From Phytophthora colocasiae (lineage: Eukaryota > Oomycota > Peronosporomycetes > Peronosporales > Peronosporaceae), in contig JAGKQI010000045.1 of the NCBI GenBank assembly GCA_018806915.1, positions 744,001 to 808,000 of the forward strand: a DNA stretch of 64,000 nt, written 5' to 3'. The position numbers and the translations under genes were made by a program. Shown one piece after another: positions 43,488-53,933 of this stretch (position 1 is its first letter; each line of letters opens with the position of its first letter). The notes under the pieces were generated by a model that was given only the letters and a program-made list of their open reading frames with translations, searched no databases and was not told the origin of the DNA.

Positions 43488-46400
43488 ATGAATCCCCCGT
43501 CTCAAAATTCTGTAGTATGTTCTATTCTAACAGAGACAGTTTTTGACAATTGGGAAGCTTTTTTTGCCCACTTCGAAGCCTACTGTAAACAGACATTCCA
43601 ACCATTTCGGTAAATCAACTATGATCGATGCGTGTTCATATGATAGCTAACATCCTTGCGTGTAGTAAACGGAGTAAAGTAAGTGCGAGCAGCAGAAACA
43701 AAACCTCACGTCGTAAGTGGAATTACGACACTTCCATGGGAGACATATACCAGGTTATATTTGTATGCACCCATGGATGGAAGAATCGAGCGCGAGGTGA
43801 CGCCAAATTTAAATCGCTATGTCTGAGTTTGAGTGTGTACTGATTTAATATTTGTTTTGAAATTATTCAAAAACAATATTTGTAGGCAAAGGCGTCCGTC
43901 CAATCCAGCACCTCCGGTCAACGGGCTGTGCTGCAGAAGTAGTAGCTACGCAAAAAGTCACAGAGCTACAGGAGGGCGTATTCACGTCTGAAATTCACGT
44001 GACTCGACAACATACAACGCACACTCACCCGGTAAATGCACGAATTTGGGCAGCATATGCAGAAAACAGAAAAATCAACAACCCAGAGGTTATCAGTATG
44101 GTGCGTCAGTTCCTTGACGCTGGAACGGCATTCCGACAAATTTTTAAATACGTCACGAACAGCTCAGGTACGATTCGTCAATTTGTATTTTCACAGCGGC
44201 AATTTATTCATTTTACCAAAACAAAACTTATTTTAGGCAAACCCGTGACGTTCAAAGACGTCAGAAACTTGATCCAATCGATTCAGAGTGACCTGAGGGA
44301 GGAAAGCGTGGAGATTCGTGTTCAAAATTTCCTTGACGAGTTTGTCGCAGATGAACCCGGAAATGTCGCTCGCATTTGTGAGAACGGTGCCTCCTTAGCG
44401 ACATGTGTCGTTTTCCAAACTGCTGGAATGAGAAAACTGTTTTCTCTATTTCCTGAGGTGGTCTTGGTTGACTCAACTCATAAGACGAATGACTTACGGT
44501 ACAAGTTGTTTTCGTTTATGGTCACTGATGCATATGGCAAAGGCCAATTTGTACAGCACTCCTTCGTGGATCAAGAAACAGACGCGAATATGTCTCTCGC
44601 AGTCGAGGCATTTCAGGAAAACAATCCTGAGTGGACTCAAGTAGAAGTCATCATGGTAAGCATTTGACTACGAAAAAGTTATTTTCTTTTGGGAATTTTC
44701 TAACAGGAACACGACTTACGCATAGGTGGATAAAGATCTGACTGAGATTGGAGTGTTAGAAAAAATGTTTCCGAAGGCTCGAGTGCTGCTTTGCAGGTTC
44801 CACGTCTTGAAGTGGTTCCGGCAAATTAAAAGTAAGTGTTTAACCAGGTATTCCTGTTCGACGTTCTAATGTTTGATGTGTGATTGCGTTTAGCCGATGC
44901 TCGATTTGATTTGAGTAGAGATGTTCAGAACGAGCTACTTCTACGTGTAAGGCAAATGGTTTATGCCAAAAGTGCGAGTAGCTATGAAGAAACTCGCAAC
45001 GATCTCTTCCGATTACTCAACGATGAGTACAAACAGAAATGTAGCCACTTAATGTCCATGGAGACGACAAAGGGTAACGGAACGCATCCGTTTGTGGAGT
45101 ATTTTAACACAAATTGGGAGTCGTGTACTGCTCGCTGGGTGGGATACATGCGTTCGGACATCCATCACCTCGGAAACCACACCAACAACCGCATTGAGTC
45201 GGGTTGGTCGAAGATGAAACCTGATATCAACGTCAACACGCCCCTCGACCAGTGCATCGAGGTTGTACTGACGTTACAAATGTTCAAGGAGAAGGATTTC
45301 AAGCGAAAAACAAATGTACGTTGTGCTTGTAAGGAATTTGTGAACAACTTCGAGCTAATGGTGCTTTATCAGGCCATTGGAAAAACTATACACGCAGAGT
45401 ACGACGTCGAGATGAACGCAGCACTTAGAGCAAGCAATCCATACGTAGCTGGTCTTATCGTTCCTGGATACCTTCACGCGACAAAGGTCGAGACCTTGTT
45501 AGAATTTGCCGTACTACCTGTTTTGATACATTAACTTCCTTTTTTTTGTATATGCCTACTTGACAATACCCTCAGGTGTCGACAATTATCGCCCATCGAG
45601 CGGAGCGTCCTGGTCTTTATCGTGTTGGGGATGACGGCTCTGGTGGATTCAAATACGGAGTCCTGGGATTGCACGTGTCCTTTTGCTAAGACAATGCTTC
45701 TCCCATGTGTACACGCAATCTACTTTCGCAAAATGGTACGCTTTGTTTTCAAATATCTATGCGGGCATGCTGACTCTCTACTTTCATTCGTATTGTACTC
45801 GGGTAGATGCAAGTCAAGCCCTGGATACCATTAGAAAAAATACATCCGCGGTGGCGCACAAGCTACGACATTATCGCGGTGATGGCTACACCTCCAATTA
45901 CCAACCTTCAGATGAAGCGAGTAGAATTGAAACCTCAAGTCCTAAATGAGACGCAGAAGTGGAGTCTCTTTAAGACACTTCAAACGAAAGTGACGGACAT
46001 CGCGATTGCTAATGGCACGAAGCAATTCGAAGAAATCTATTCGGCTATGGAGAGATTTTACAACATTCTGGAGAGATCATCGGTGCCTCGAGTTGTTTCG
46101 CCTAGCTTAGATGGTAAACAAGGAGGAGAATACCGTGAAACGGAGTGCGTTAAGCAACGACTTCTAACGACAACACCAACAGATACTGAAGGTAACACCG
46201 GATCACCCGAACGTGCAATCGGTACCTCGTTACCCTCCATTTGCATCAAGACTGCAAACGGTAGTGGGTTCAAGTTCAACCATAAAGTGAAGATAAGCGG
46301 ACGCCCAAAGGCGACGAAACGTTCAAGGACTTGGTACCCCAAGAAACAACCTCCTACCCCACCCCCTGAAATTCCTGAATTTGCTTTGGAAAATGAATTT

Positions 46401-47670
46401 GGCGATGATATGGATACAGATGATATGGATACAGAAGACCAAGATGAAGTTTCAAGTTGGAAGTATGTGACAGTAAGAGAAGTATGTGCTGCTTCACATG
46501 CTGCCTTCACCCACAGCAATTGGTTCACTGCTGTGATGAGTGTCCCCGTTCGAAATGTGTCTACTATGATTATCCCGATGGCATGCCAACTCAAACCGTC
46601 AGATTTCGTCACCGAGTTAGACATTTGTGGTGGTGGTGTCCTCAGCAAAGGCCTAGTAAAGATGGCTATGGACGCAATGTCATCGTACAAAACCGCACTA
46701 GATCGGGAGCGGAGCGCACTGAGAGAGGAGTGTGATCGACCTAGCTCTACCTCTATTCGCAAAGAGGTGATCAATTTGATCACCGAGAACGCAATCGGTG
46801 TTACTTTCAATCCCAGTCCAGATCGAATCCCTACAGTTTATCCTGATACTGTCATTGAGGCGATGTCCACCTTTCACGAAAAACGGAAACTCATCAGAGC
46901 TGTTGACACCTGTGCCCAGTGGGTTACCACAGAAGCCGAGTATCGTCACATCAGTACCAAACGTGTTGCAGGTATTCTCGCTGCAATTAAAGAGACATCG
47001 GTGTACAAAAATGTGGAGGTGGCCCCCAACCAGGTACGTTTGTAATTATGGTTGTGCCGAACGGAACCATACTAAACTACTGCTGTCTAACACTCAGGTT
47101 GCATTTTTTCATGAACTCCTAGCTTTTCAAGGGGACGAGTGGCTTAATGACATGTGCATCAGACTAGCAGTGAATACCATGGCTAAAACTCGGCCCGATG
47201 TGCGTTTTGCAGATGCCAGCATGTTTCAATTTATCAAGCCTGGCGATCTCAACATCAACGCCGGTCTCAGCGACGTTTTTTCGAGCAAGTCTGGCATTAT
47301 TTTGATGCCAATTAACGTTGGTCGATGCCATTGGTGTGTCTTGGTTGTCGACTACCCCAAACGTGTCATATTCCAGCTTGATCCGCTGCAGAGAAGCGGA
47401 GGGTATCGTACACTTACTACGGTTTGTAAGACACACCTCAAGCCACTGATGAAAGAGGACTTCGAAAGTTTTTCCATCGAGAAAGGACAGATACAGCAAA
47501 CTGACAGCAGCAGCTGTGGCGTATTTATCATCCACTTCATGGAGAGCTACATCAGCGGACGAGTTGTAAGGCAACCAAACAAGGCCTTGATCCAGAATAT
47601 TCGGCTGACTTACTTCATCGAAGCTCTTAAAAGAGCAAACCGAGGTCGAGCGCTGAGTTTTTTTCAGTAA
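43488..47670 (+). CDS. Mutator-like transposase fused to SWIM finger and Ulp1-type protease (one probable frameshift)
   Basis: Nine exons are proposed (43488-43609, 43666-43796, 43886-44167, 44237-44655, 44726-44831, 44894-45510, 45576-45735, 45807-47033, 47098-47670), about 1211 codons. The N-terminus is FAR1-like (FDNWEAFFAHFEAYC; HLRSTGCAAEVVA; IHVTRQHTTHTH). MULE catalytic residues are Asp in EVVLVDSTHKTND, Asp in MVDKDLTEIG and Glu in HTNNRIESGWSKMK. A SWIM zinc finger follows (SWDCTCPFAKTMLLPCVH). The C-terminal exon is a Ulp1/C48 cysteine protease: DEWLNDM, His in GRCHWCVLVVD, Asp in FQLDPLQ, Gln in IQQTD, Cys in SSSCGVFIIHF. Exon 7 is one base out of phase, so there is either a frameshift near 45640 or a wrong splice choice. 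The protease would cut SUMO-like conjugates (family knowledge). Inverted repeats were not found. Confidence 0.78.
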
Positions 47671-48339
47671 ACGATTGCACATACTCTTGGTGCGTATTAT
47701 GGAGGAGCTAGACGTAGACATTTGTTGAACTAGGACTCCTTGTTGGTAATTCATTCATTTTACATTATACCTTTACACTTTTGACGATGCATGTGCTTCG
47801 AAGTACCAACTCTCTGTAGAAATTCTGCCTATGCATGCAAAACTTCACCAGAGCGAAAACAGTTTTACGTAACCGTTGTAGTACTGCGTCAAGTCTTCAC
47901 TGTACGTACAACACATTACAAGACGAACTCTTTCAGTGCAATAGCTCTTTTAAGCTCCTGCTGCTGATCTGTGTGTATGTGTAGACGTAAGTTTTTAAGC
48001 TGCACAACGGAGATATCAGCAGCAAAAAATACTAGACCGCGCACCTGAAACGAGCCGCTCAATGACAAAAACGGCCTAGTGTGCTCCATAAAGGCTACTT
48101 GAATAGGTAGAGGAAGCCTCTGCGTCTGAACAAGAAGTACAAGAAGCCGTGTCAGTAAAATACACCTGCAGTATGTGGCAATATGTGACTTAAAACATTG
48201 TCACAATTGGTCACAACTCCGTACTTTATCTTGAAATCGTATGTGGCAGCAGTCGCGGCCAATATTTTTCTTTGTGCTCGGATCTGATAGAACTAATGAT
48301 CTGCTCTCCCTTGTAACCCCTCACCTCTCCTGTTCCATC
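47671..48339. other. No gene recognised; spacer between the Mutator-like gene and the copia element
   Basis: AT-rich, no credible frame. The last five bases (CCATC, 48335-48339) are the copia target duplication. Confidence 0.4.
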
Positions 48340-48587
48340 TAGCTGCGTGCGCTGTGTGCGTGAACGCGCTTTAGCAAGAAGTGCTTGCTCACTTGGAGTC
48401 GACTTAGCGTACACGAAGTTCTGGGAGGAAGAAGGAAAAATCAAAAGTGGATTGAACGTACTCATAGCACTTCACTATAGTACGAGGAGGAAAAGCTCAA
48501 GGCTACCAAACCCCCTGTCGCTCGTGTACATTCGCTCTGTGTAGCTCGTCCCAGTCTCCAGGTTGTGTGAACTGCCACATCCTGCTA
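48340..48587 (-). repeat. 3' LTR of the copia element
   Basis: 248 bp, matching 53341-53588 except at GAGGAGGAAAAG (the other LTR has GAGGAGAAAAAG). Its termini TAGC/GCTA are confirmed by the adjacent purine tract and the CCATC duplication. Confidence 0.92.
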
Positions 48588-48597
48588 CTCCCACCTC
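48588..48597 (-). other. Polypurine tract of the copia element
   Basis: On the coding strand GAGGTGGGAG immediately precedes the 3' LTR. This is the usual primer site for plus-strand DNA synthesis and fixes the LTR start at TAGCAGG. Confidence 0.8.
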
Positions 48598-48640
48598 ACA
48601 CATCTGAAGATGGTGCATTCTTCTTGACCTGCGTGACGTC

Positions 48641-51600
48641 TTAGACGTTCAATAGCTGCCTAAACTTCTGGAATTTGTTTGGTCCCAAAGCTTTTGTAAA
48701 AACGTCCGCAACGTTGTCAGCACTGGGCACGTATTCAACTTCAATCTTCTTCTTCTCCACGAGCTCAGCAATCTTGCTGCTCTTTTTAGCGTAACTCTTC
48801 ATACGCTGGTAGTTGCCAGCTTCACTGATCACTGTCTGTGTACTTTGGTTGTCCACGTAAAGCACTGACGTGGGTGGTTTCTCTCCACGTATCTCCTTTA
48901 GCAATTTTCTGGACCATAGTAAGTCCTCAACGCAGCTATCCGCCGATATCAACTCCGAGCTACACGTCGCCGTAGTCACTTTAGTCTGCATCTTGCTCTT
49001 GTAGACAAATGCATTTCCATTTAATTGTATGACATACCCACTGGCCGATCGATTTGTGTCCGGGTCATTCGCGTGATCCGCGTCACAGTACGCGTCCACA
49101 CGTAACGGTAAAGTAGGTTCTTCACACCTGTATACCAATCCGTAGGTTCTAGTGCCCTTCAGATAGCGTAAAGTACGCATCGCTCTTTTGTAGTCGTCCA
49201 TCGTGTACGAGCTCATGTACTTACTCAGTTGCCGCACTGCACATGCCAGGTCCGGCCTACTGCACGCCACCAAGTAGTTCAACGCACCAACCAGCTCTCG
49301 ATACGGGATATTAGGATCATTAATCTTGTCTTCATCTCTTTCGAGAGGGGTAATCGGTTCATTTTGCTCTTGAGGTGATCCCACAGATTTAGCGTTCGTT
49401 ATGCCAAAGCGTTCTAACAGCCGATCGATATATGCCGTTTGCGAGATACAGAGATGATTGCCTGGATCCAGTAATACTACCATAGAAAGTAAATGGTGTA
49501 CTCGTCCAAGATCTTTGAGTGCAAATTTCGCTGCTAATTCGTCGATACATTGATCAATGTCTGCTGTCTTTCCCGCAAAAACCAGATCATCAACGTACAC
49601 CGTAATGTAGACAACTTTGCCTCCACGATGTCTCTGATAAAGCCCCACATCAAAAGCACATCTCTTGAATCCAAGTTGTAACAGGTACTTGTGCAGCGTA
49701 TAGTACCACAAGCGCGATGCCTGTTTGAGGCCATAAATTCCTTTCAACAGCAAACAAACTCTGCCACTCCCATCATCAAAGTACTTCGGTTGTTCCATGT
49801 AGATAGTGAATCGCATGAGCTCCGAATTCAAAAACGCTGTTACAAAATCAACGTGCTTGCAGTCCAGTGACAGTAAAAGAGCAAGTAGCAGTATCATCCT
49901 CACAGTCTCCATTCGAACCACCGGTGAGTAAGTTTTGCCATAGTCCACACCTTTCTTTTGCTTGCAGCCACGCACTGCCAGCCGCGCTTTCAGACGGTCA
50001 GCACGACCTCTCTCATCACGCTTCACTCTCAAAATCCAGATTGAGGTCAATATATTCACTAACATTCCGTCTTCCGGCTTCGGTCGCTCCACGAGCCTCC
50101 ACGTGCCATTGAGCATGTGAGCATCGAACTCTTTCTGCATTGCTTCCATCCATTTGTCCTTGAGATCTGAACTCAAAGCCTCCTCAACACTGGATGGATT
50201 TCCATGCAATTGGTCCATTGTTTGTGCCATCACGTAGTCGTTCATGCGTACGTTGGGCTTCTTTTTCCTTGACGAGCGTCTTGGAGCTCTTGGTAGTGCT
50301 GTTTCAATAGGTGCAGGTGTAGGTGCTGGCGGCTTTTCTTCTTCACTGTCCACATCCTCTTCATTCGCCTCACCATTTACCTCACCATCAGCTCCCACCG
50401 AAACAACATCATCCAAGGTTCCAAATGCCTCTGTCGAAGCTCCCACCGAAATTGTATCTGTGCCAGCTGTGCTTTTGCCAAACTTCTTTTGCTTTCTTTG
50501 CAACTTGTTATTTGGCTCAGCAACTGCTTTGGCTACGACACTATTCTCTTTATCACGTGTGACCGAAATTGTATCTGTGCCAGCTGTGCTTTTGCCAAAC
50601 TTCTTTTGCTTTCCTTGCAACTTGTTATTTGGCTCAGCAACTGCTTTGGCTACGACACTATTCGCTTTATCACGTGTGACCCGGTCCGCTACGTAAGTTA
50701 CTGGCAACGGGACAAATGGTATTTGGGCATAGTAGTGCTGTCGCCCCACCAGGAGCGCATTCACATATGTACCATCAACCGTGATGTCCTCGCGGAATTG
50801 TACGTCTCGTACTTCGATCATCTTGCCAGTCCTCAAGTGTAGCAACCGGTATCCGTGTTTTGACCGTGGATATCCAAGAAATAGAGCAGGTTCAGCCTTT
50901 GCTGATAATTTACTCTGCCGCTTCTCTTTCGGTACGTGAACAAACCCGACACAACCACAAACTTTTAACTGCTTCACATCCGGCTTCACACCAGTTAATT
51001 TCTCTACCGGCGTCATGCCATCCAACGCTTTGGTGGGACTCACATTGTCCACTTCCACAACGTATTGTATGACTTCGGGCCAGAGCTTCATCGGTAAGTT
51101 TGCCGCATACATGACAGCTCTCATCTTGTTAACGAGAACATCATTCAGTTTCTCCACCAAACAGTTCTCTTCCGGAGTATATGCGTGCGTAGGTATGAAC
51201 TGAATTCCCTTTTCCAAAAGGAAGTTCTTCAGTACTGCATTCACATACTCACCGCCTCCATCACTCGTGAATCGGTGAATTCGCTTCCCTTGCGCTAACA
51301 ATTCAGTCAGCAATTGCTTGACATTACCTGCAGCTTCACTTTTGTGACTTAGCGGGTAACACCACTTGTGACGTGAGCCTTCGTCAAGTATCAACTGGAA
51401 ATACCGAGTCGAACCACTAACAGAGACATACTTGCGAATATCACAGACATCTGACATAATTCGCTCGAAATTGTGTTTCGTTCGCTTATCTCCAGGGTTC
51501 TTGTACGATTTCCTACGCTGTTTTCCAGCCATGCAGCTCAGGCAATTCAATTTGGTCTTTAAATGTTCGTGTGAGATATTCATCCCATTCACTGTCTGGT

Positions 51601-53302
51601 TTCTCATCATGAACTTCAAAGCTGCCTCATTGAGATGAGCAAACCTTTCATGCCAACGCATAAGAGGATTCGCATCCGCACTTACTGAAGACGCAATTAC
51701 TGCTGCTTGATATCCACCAAATTCTTCAGTGTTCAGCCAGTAATGCACTCCATGTTGCACGAATTCCAATTTCTGTTCGTCACGTTCAAGCCACATCTTC
51801 TGAGGCATTTCCGATGGTGCAGTGACAGTCAAACCCCATCCGTTCTTCTGCATTACTCCAAGAGAAATAATGTTCGTGGGTCCATGAGGCGAATATTCAA
51901 CACCATCCATAGTAAACGAGGTTTCATTACCACTTTTCGCATTTACTGCATGTACCAGCACTGATCCAGCAAATTCTCCCTTCGTCTTGTTGCCATTCCA
52001 CACAGTGAACACCGTCTTCGACTTATGAAAACTGGTGAACATGTCCTTCACAGTGCAAACATGAGTAGTTGCGCCATTATCTAGCATCCAATCCACTTGA
52101 GAGACGCTCCGGCTGTGCTTCAGTACCATTCCAACGAAACTCTCTGTGCTACAATCACTGCTCGAACTTGAATCACTCTTCTTCTGTACTTCAGTGACAA
52201 ATCTCATGTAATTCATAGCACCAGAAGAATCTTCTTCAGAGTCATCGTTTTTCTTCTTCTTCTTGGCTTCTTTCTTCTCCTTTTGCGTCTTCTTGTCGCC
52301 TTTCTTCTGAGTTTTGGACTGATTTCCTTTGGGTTTCTTTGAATCTCCCTTCAGGAACCAGCATTCATTGCGCTTGTGACCCTTCCGCTTGCAGTGAAAG
52401 CATCGCACCACGGGCTTCTTGCCACATCCAGTCTTGTTATCTTGTCCCTTACCAGCATGGCTTGACTGCATTACCGCTTCAGAGTTATTTTCACCTTTCT
52501 CTTTAGCTGTACCAGCCGCCATTTTTTCCATTTCATCTCTCGAAAGTAAAGCATTCTTCACCTGCTGCAGGGTAGGTGGGTTTCCTTGTCTGAACGAGAA
52601 ATCAAACTGTGTCACGATCTCTCTGTGCACTGTGCACACTCCCATTAACAACAAGCTTGACATCTCCACATCGTCAATAACAAACTGTGGGCCCATGTAT
52701 TGTAGCTTCTGTCTCATTGTAGTCATCTCCTGAATGTATGTAGCCATCTTCTTACCAGGCGTGTACGTGTGTGTATACATCTCCCGCTTCAAGTGCACTC
52801 CATACGAGAAGTCACGCTGAGTCTTCTCTGCGACCACAGCATTCCAAATGTCTATAGCTCGCCTGTAAACACACACCTTCTGGACATCAGCATCAGATAG
52901 TCCTCTGATTATTGTCTCCATTGCCAATCGATCTCGTGCATCAAAGTCTCTTTGTGCTTCTCCTTCTTCAACTGGCCGTGTTTCTTCTCCAGTCACAATT
53001 CTCCATGAATCTCGTTGCTCAAGATAAAGCATCAGCCTCATCTGATAGACTTCAAAAACCCCATCAAAGAGTGGTGGTTTGCTAGTACCCAAAGGTTTGG
53101 GCCTAGCCTGAGTAGCAACAGTCTGTCCAATAGCCGTGGCTGGTTGTCCTGTAGCCGTAGCAGACATTGTTTGAGCTGTTCCAGCAGCTGGAGCCATCGT
53201 CGACACCATGCTCGAGCTAGCAGCACTACTTGAACTTGTCATCACTGTACATGTTGCAGCTGAGGTTGCAGCTGTCGATACTCCACTCGTAGAATCCGTC
53301 AT
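48641..53302 (-). CDS. Copia gag-pol polyprotein, 1553 codons, unbroken
   Basis: I start at the ATG at 53302 (MTDSTSGVSTAATSA); four more codons upstream are open but lack ATG. Approximate residues: gag core to 300; CCHC zinc knuckle CFHCKRKGHKRNEC near 300; protease WMLDNGATTHVC near 408 (DNG where DSG is usual); GAG-pre-integrase HERFAHLNEAAL and CLSCMAGKQRR near 580; integrase Asp in IMSDVCD, Asp in RFTSDGGGEYV, Glu in TPEENCLVEKLND (615-710); reverse transcriptase with GIYGLKQASRLWY and ITVYVDDLVF (about 1235); RNase H VDAYCDADHANDPDTNRSAS and CSSELISADSCVEDLLW (1400-1460); end EVEYVPSADNVADVFTKAL. The order integrase before reverse transcriptase defines Ty1/copia. A tandem duplication of about 39 residues (VAKAVAEPNNKLQ...KFGKSTAGTDTISV) lies in the linker before the reverse transcriptase. 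Confidence 0.93.
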   Translation of the reverse strand: MTDSTSGVSTAATSAATCTVMTSSSSAASSSMVSTMAPAAGTAQTMSATATGQPATAIGQTVATQARPKPLGTSKPPLFDGVFEVYQMRLMLYLEQRDSWRIVTGEETRPVEEGEAQRDFDARDRLAMETIIRGLSDADVQKVCVYRRAIDIWNAVVAEKTQRDFSYGVHLKREMYTHTYTPGKKMATYIQEMTTMRQKLQYMGPQFVIDDVEMSSLLLMGVCTVHREIVTQFDFSFRQGNPPTLQQVKNALLSRDEMEKMAAGTAKEKGENNSEAVMQSSHAGKGQDNKTGCGKKPVVRCFHCKRKGHKRNECWFLKGDSKKPKGNQSKTQKKGDKKTQKEKKEAKKKKKNDDSEEDSSGAMNYMRFVTEVQKKSDSSSSSDCSTESFVGMVLKHSRSVSQVDWMLDNGATTHVCTVKDMFTSFHKSKTVFTVWNGNKTKGEFAGSVLVHAVNAKSGNETSFTMDGVEYSPHGPTNIISLGVMQKNGWGLTVTAPSEMPQKMWLERDEQKLEFVQHGVHYWLNTEEFGGYQAAVIASSVSADANPLMRWHERFAHLNEAALKFMMRNQTVNGMNISHEHLKTKLNCLSCMAGKQRRKSYKNPGDKRTKHNFERIMSDVCDIRKYVSVSGSTRYFQLILDEGSRHKWCYPLSHKSEAAGNVKQLLTELLAQGKRIHRFTSDGGGEYVNAVLKNFLLEKGIQFIPTHAYTPEENCLVEKLNDVLVNKMRAVMYAANLPMKLWPEVIQYVVEVDNVSPTKALDGMTPVEKLTGVKPDVKQLKVCGCVGFVHVPKEKRQSKLSAKAEPALFLGYPRSKHGYRLLHLRTGKMIEVRDVQFREDITVDGTYVNALLVGRQHYYAQIPFVPLPVTYVADRVTRDKANSVVAKAVAEPNNKLQGKQKKFGKSTAGTDTISVTRDKENSVVAKAVAEPNNKLQRKQKKFGKSTAGTDTISVGASTEAFGTLDDVVSVGADGEVNGEANEEDVDSEEEKPPAPTPAPIETALPRAPRRSSRKKKPNVRMNDYVMAQTMDQLHGNPSSVEEALSSDLKDKWMEAMQKEFDAHMLNGTWRLVERPKPEDGMLVNILTSIWILRVKRDERGRADRLKARLAVRGCKQKKGVDYGKTYSPVVRMETVRMILLLALLLSLDCKHVDFVTAFLNSELMRFTIYMEQPKYFDDGSGRVCLLLKGIYGLKQASRLWYYTLHKYLLQLGFKRCAFDVGLYQRHRGGKVVYITVYVDDLVFAGKTADIDQCIDELAAKFALKDLGRVHHLLSMVVLLDPGNHLCISQTAYIDRLLERFGITNAKSVGSPQEQNEPITPLERDEDKINDPNIPYRELVGALNYLVACSRPDLACAVRQLSKYMSSYTMDDYKRAMRTLRYLKGTRTYGLVYRCEEPTLPLRVDAYCDADHANDPDTNRSASGYVIQLNGNAFVYKSKMQTKVTTATCSSELISADSCVEDLLWSRKLLKEIRGEKPPTSVLYVDNQSTQTVISEAGNYQRMKSYAKKSSKIAELVEKKKIEVEYVPSADNVADVFTKALGPNKFQKFRQLLNV
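50450..50684 (-). repeat. Two-copy tandem duplication of about 117 bp inside the copia polyprotein
   Basis: The segment encoding SVVAKAVAEPNNKLQ through AGTDTISVTRDKEN is repeated with only a few base differences (for example GGCAAGGAAAGC against a variant). The length is a multiple of three, so the frame is kept. It lies in a low-complexity linker between integrase and reverse transcriptase. Confidence 0.85.
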
Positions 53303-53328
53303 CTTACTTGCCAAAGCTCGTCAACCTT

Positions 53329-53340
53329 GGGCTCATAACC
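53329..53340 (-). other. Primer-binding site of the copia element, complementary to the initiator-tRNA anticodon stem-loop
   Basis: Directly inside the 5' LTR the coding strand reads GGTTATGAGCCC. Its complement GGGCTCATAACC matches the anticodon stem-loop of eukaryotic initiator methionine tRNA (from memory) rather than a tRNA 3' end. Half-tRNA priming of this type is known for Drosophila copia and yeast Ty5. Confidence 0.75.
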
Positions 53341-53588
53341 TAGCTGCGTGCGCTGTGTGCGTGAACGCGCTTTAGCAAGAAGTGCTTGCTCACTTGGAGT
53401 CGACTTAGCGTACACGAAGTTCTGGGAGGAAGAAGGAAAAATCAAAAGTGGATTGAACGTACTCATAGCACTTCACTATAGTACGAGGAGAAAAAGCTCA
53501 AGGCTACCAAACCCCCTGTCGCTCGTGTACATTCGCTCTGTGTAGCTCGTCCCAGTCTCCAGGTTGTGTGAACTGCCACATCCTGCTA
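53341..53588 (-). repeat. 5' LTR of the copia element
   Basis: 248 bp. On the coding strand it runs TAGCAGGATG to CGCAGCTA and should hold the promoter. It lies about 350 bp upstream of the first START/FYVE-like gene, pointing away from it. Confidence 0.92.
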
Positions 53589-53593
53589 CCATC

Positions 53594-53933
53594 AGACCTT
53601 GCTCGTACAACGGATTCTCAACGGAGTTCTCGTGATCGGGAACTATTCTGCTAATCGGGGTCTTACTGTCTGTATAACCCAGTATGAACTGGTACGTCAG
53701 CACATACAGTATACCTGTGCTTCACAGTGAAGTTCACTGCCCACAAACCTCGAAGAGAACAACCAGACACCCTTCAAACTTTCAAAGCATTCGCGCCCCA
53801 ACAACCAAGCGACTTGTCCACTAATCAGTCACGTCGCCAATCCTAACCGATTTGCTCCGACTCGAGCCACACAAATACGCTGCATCGTAGCGGTGTTACG
53901 ATCCCACTTTTGAATTTGCCACACCGAAACGAG
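53594..53933. other. 5' flank of the first START/FYVE-like gene
   Basis: No gene. This is the likely promoter of the gene at 53934, now shortened or moved away from its former upstream sequence by the copia insertion. Confidence 0.4.

Larger units (their letters stand above)
48340..53588 (-). mobile_element. Near-intact Ty1/copia retrotransposon
   Basis: Two 248-bp LTRs (48340-48587 and 53341-53588) differ at one position that I could find. CCATC lies outside both (48335-48339 and 53589-53593), a 5-bp target duplication. On the coding (minus) strand the LTR reads TAGCAGGATG...CGCAGCTA, so its ends are TAGC/GCTA instead of TG/CA. A primer-binding site and a purine tract sit directly inside the LTRs, and one long gag-pol frame fills the interior. 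Near-identical LTRs and the unbroken frame indicate a recent insertion that may still be active. Confidence 0.93.

Noticed and set aside
50244..50842. Plus-strand frames opposite the copia polyprotein
   Set aside because: Shadows of the unbroken minus-strand frame; low complexity comes from its Glu/Pro-rich linker.
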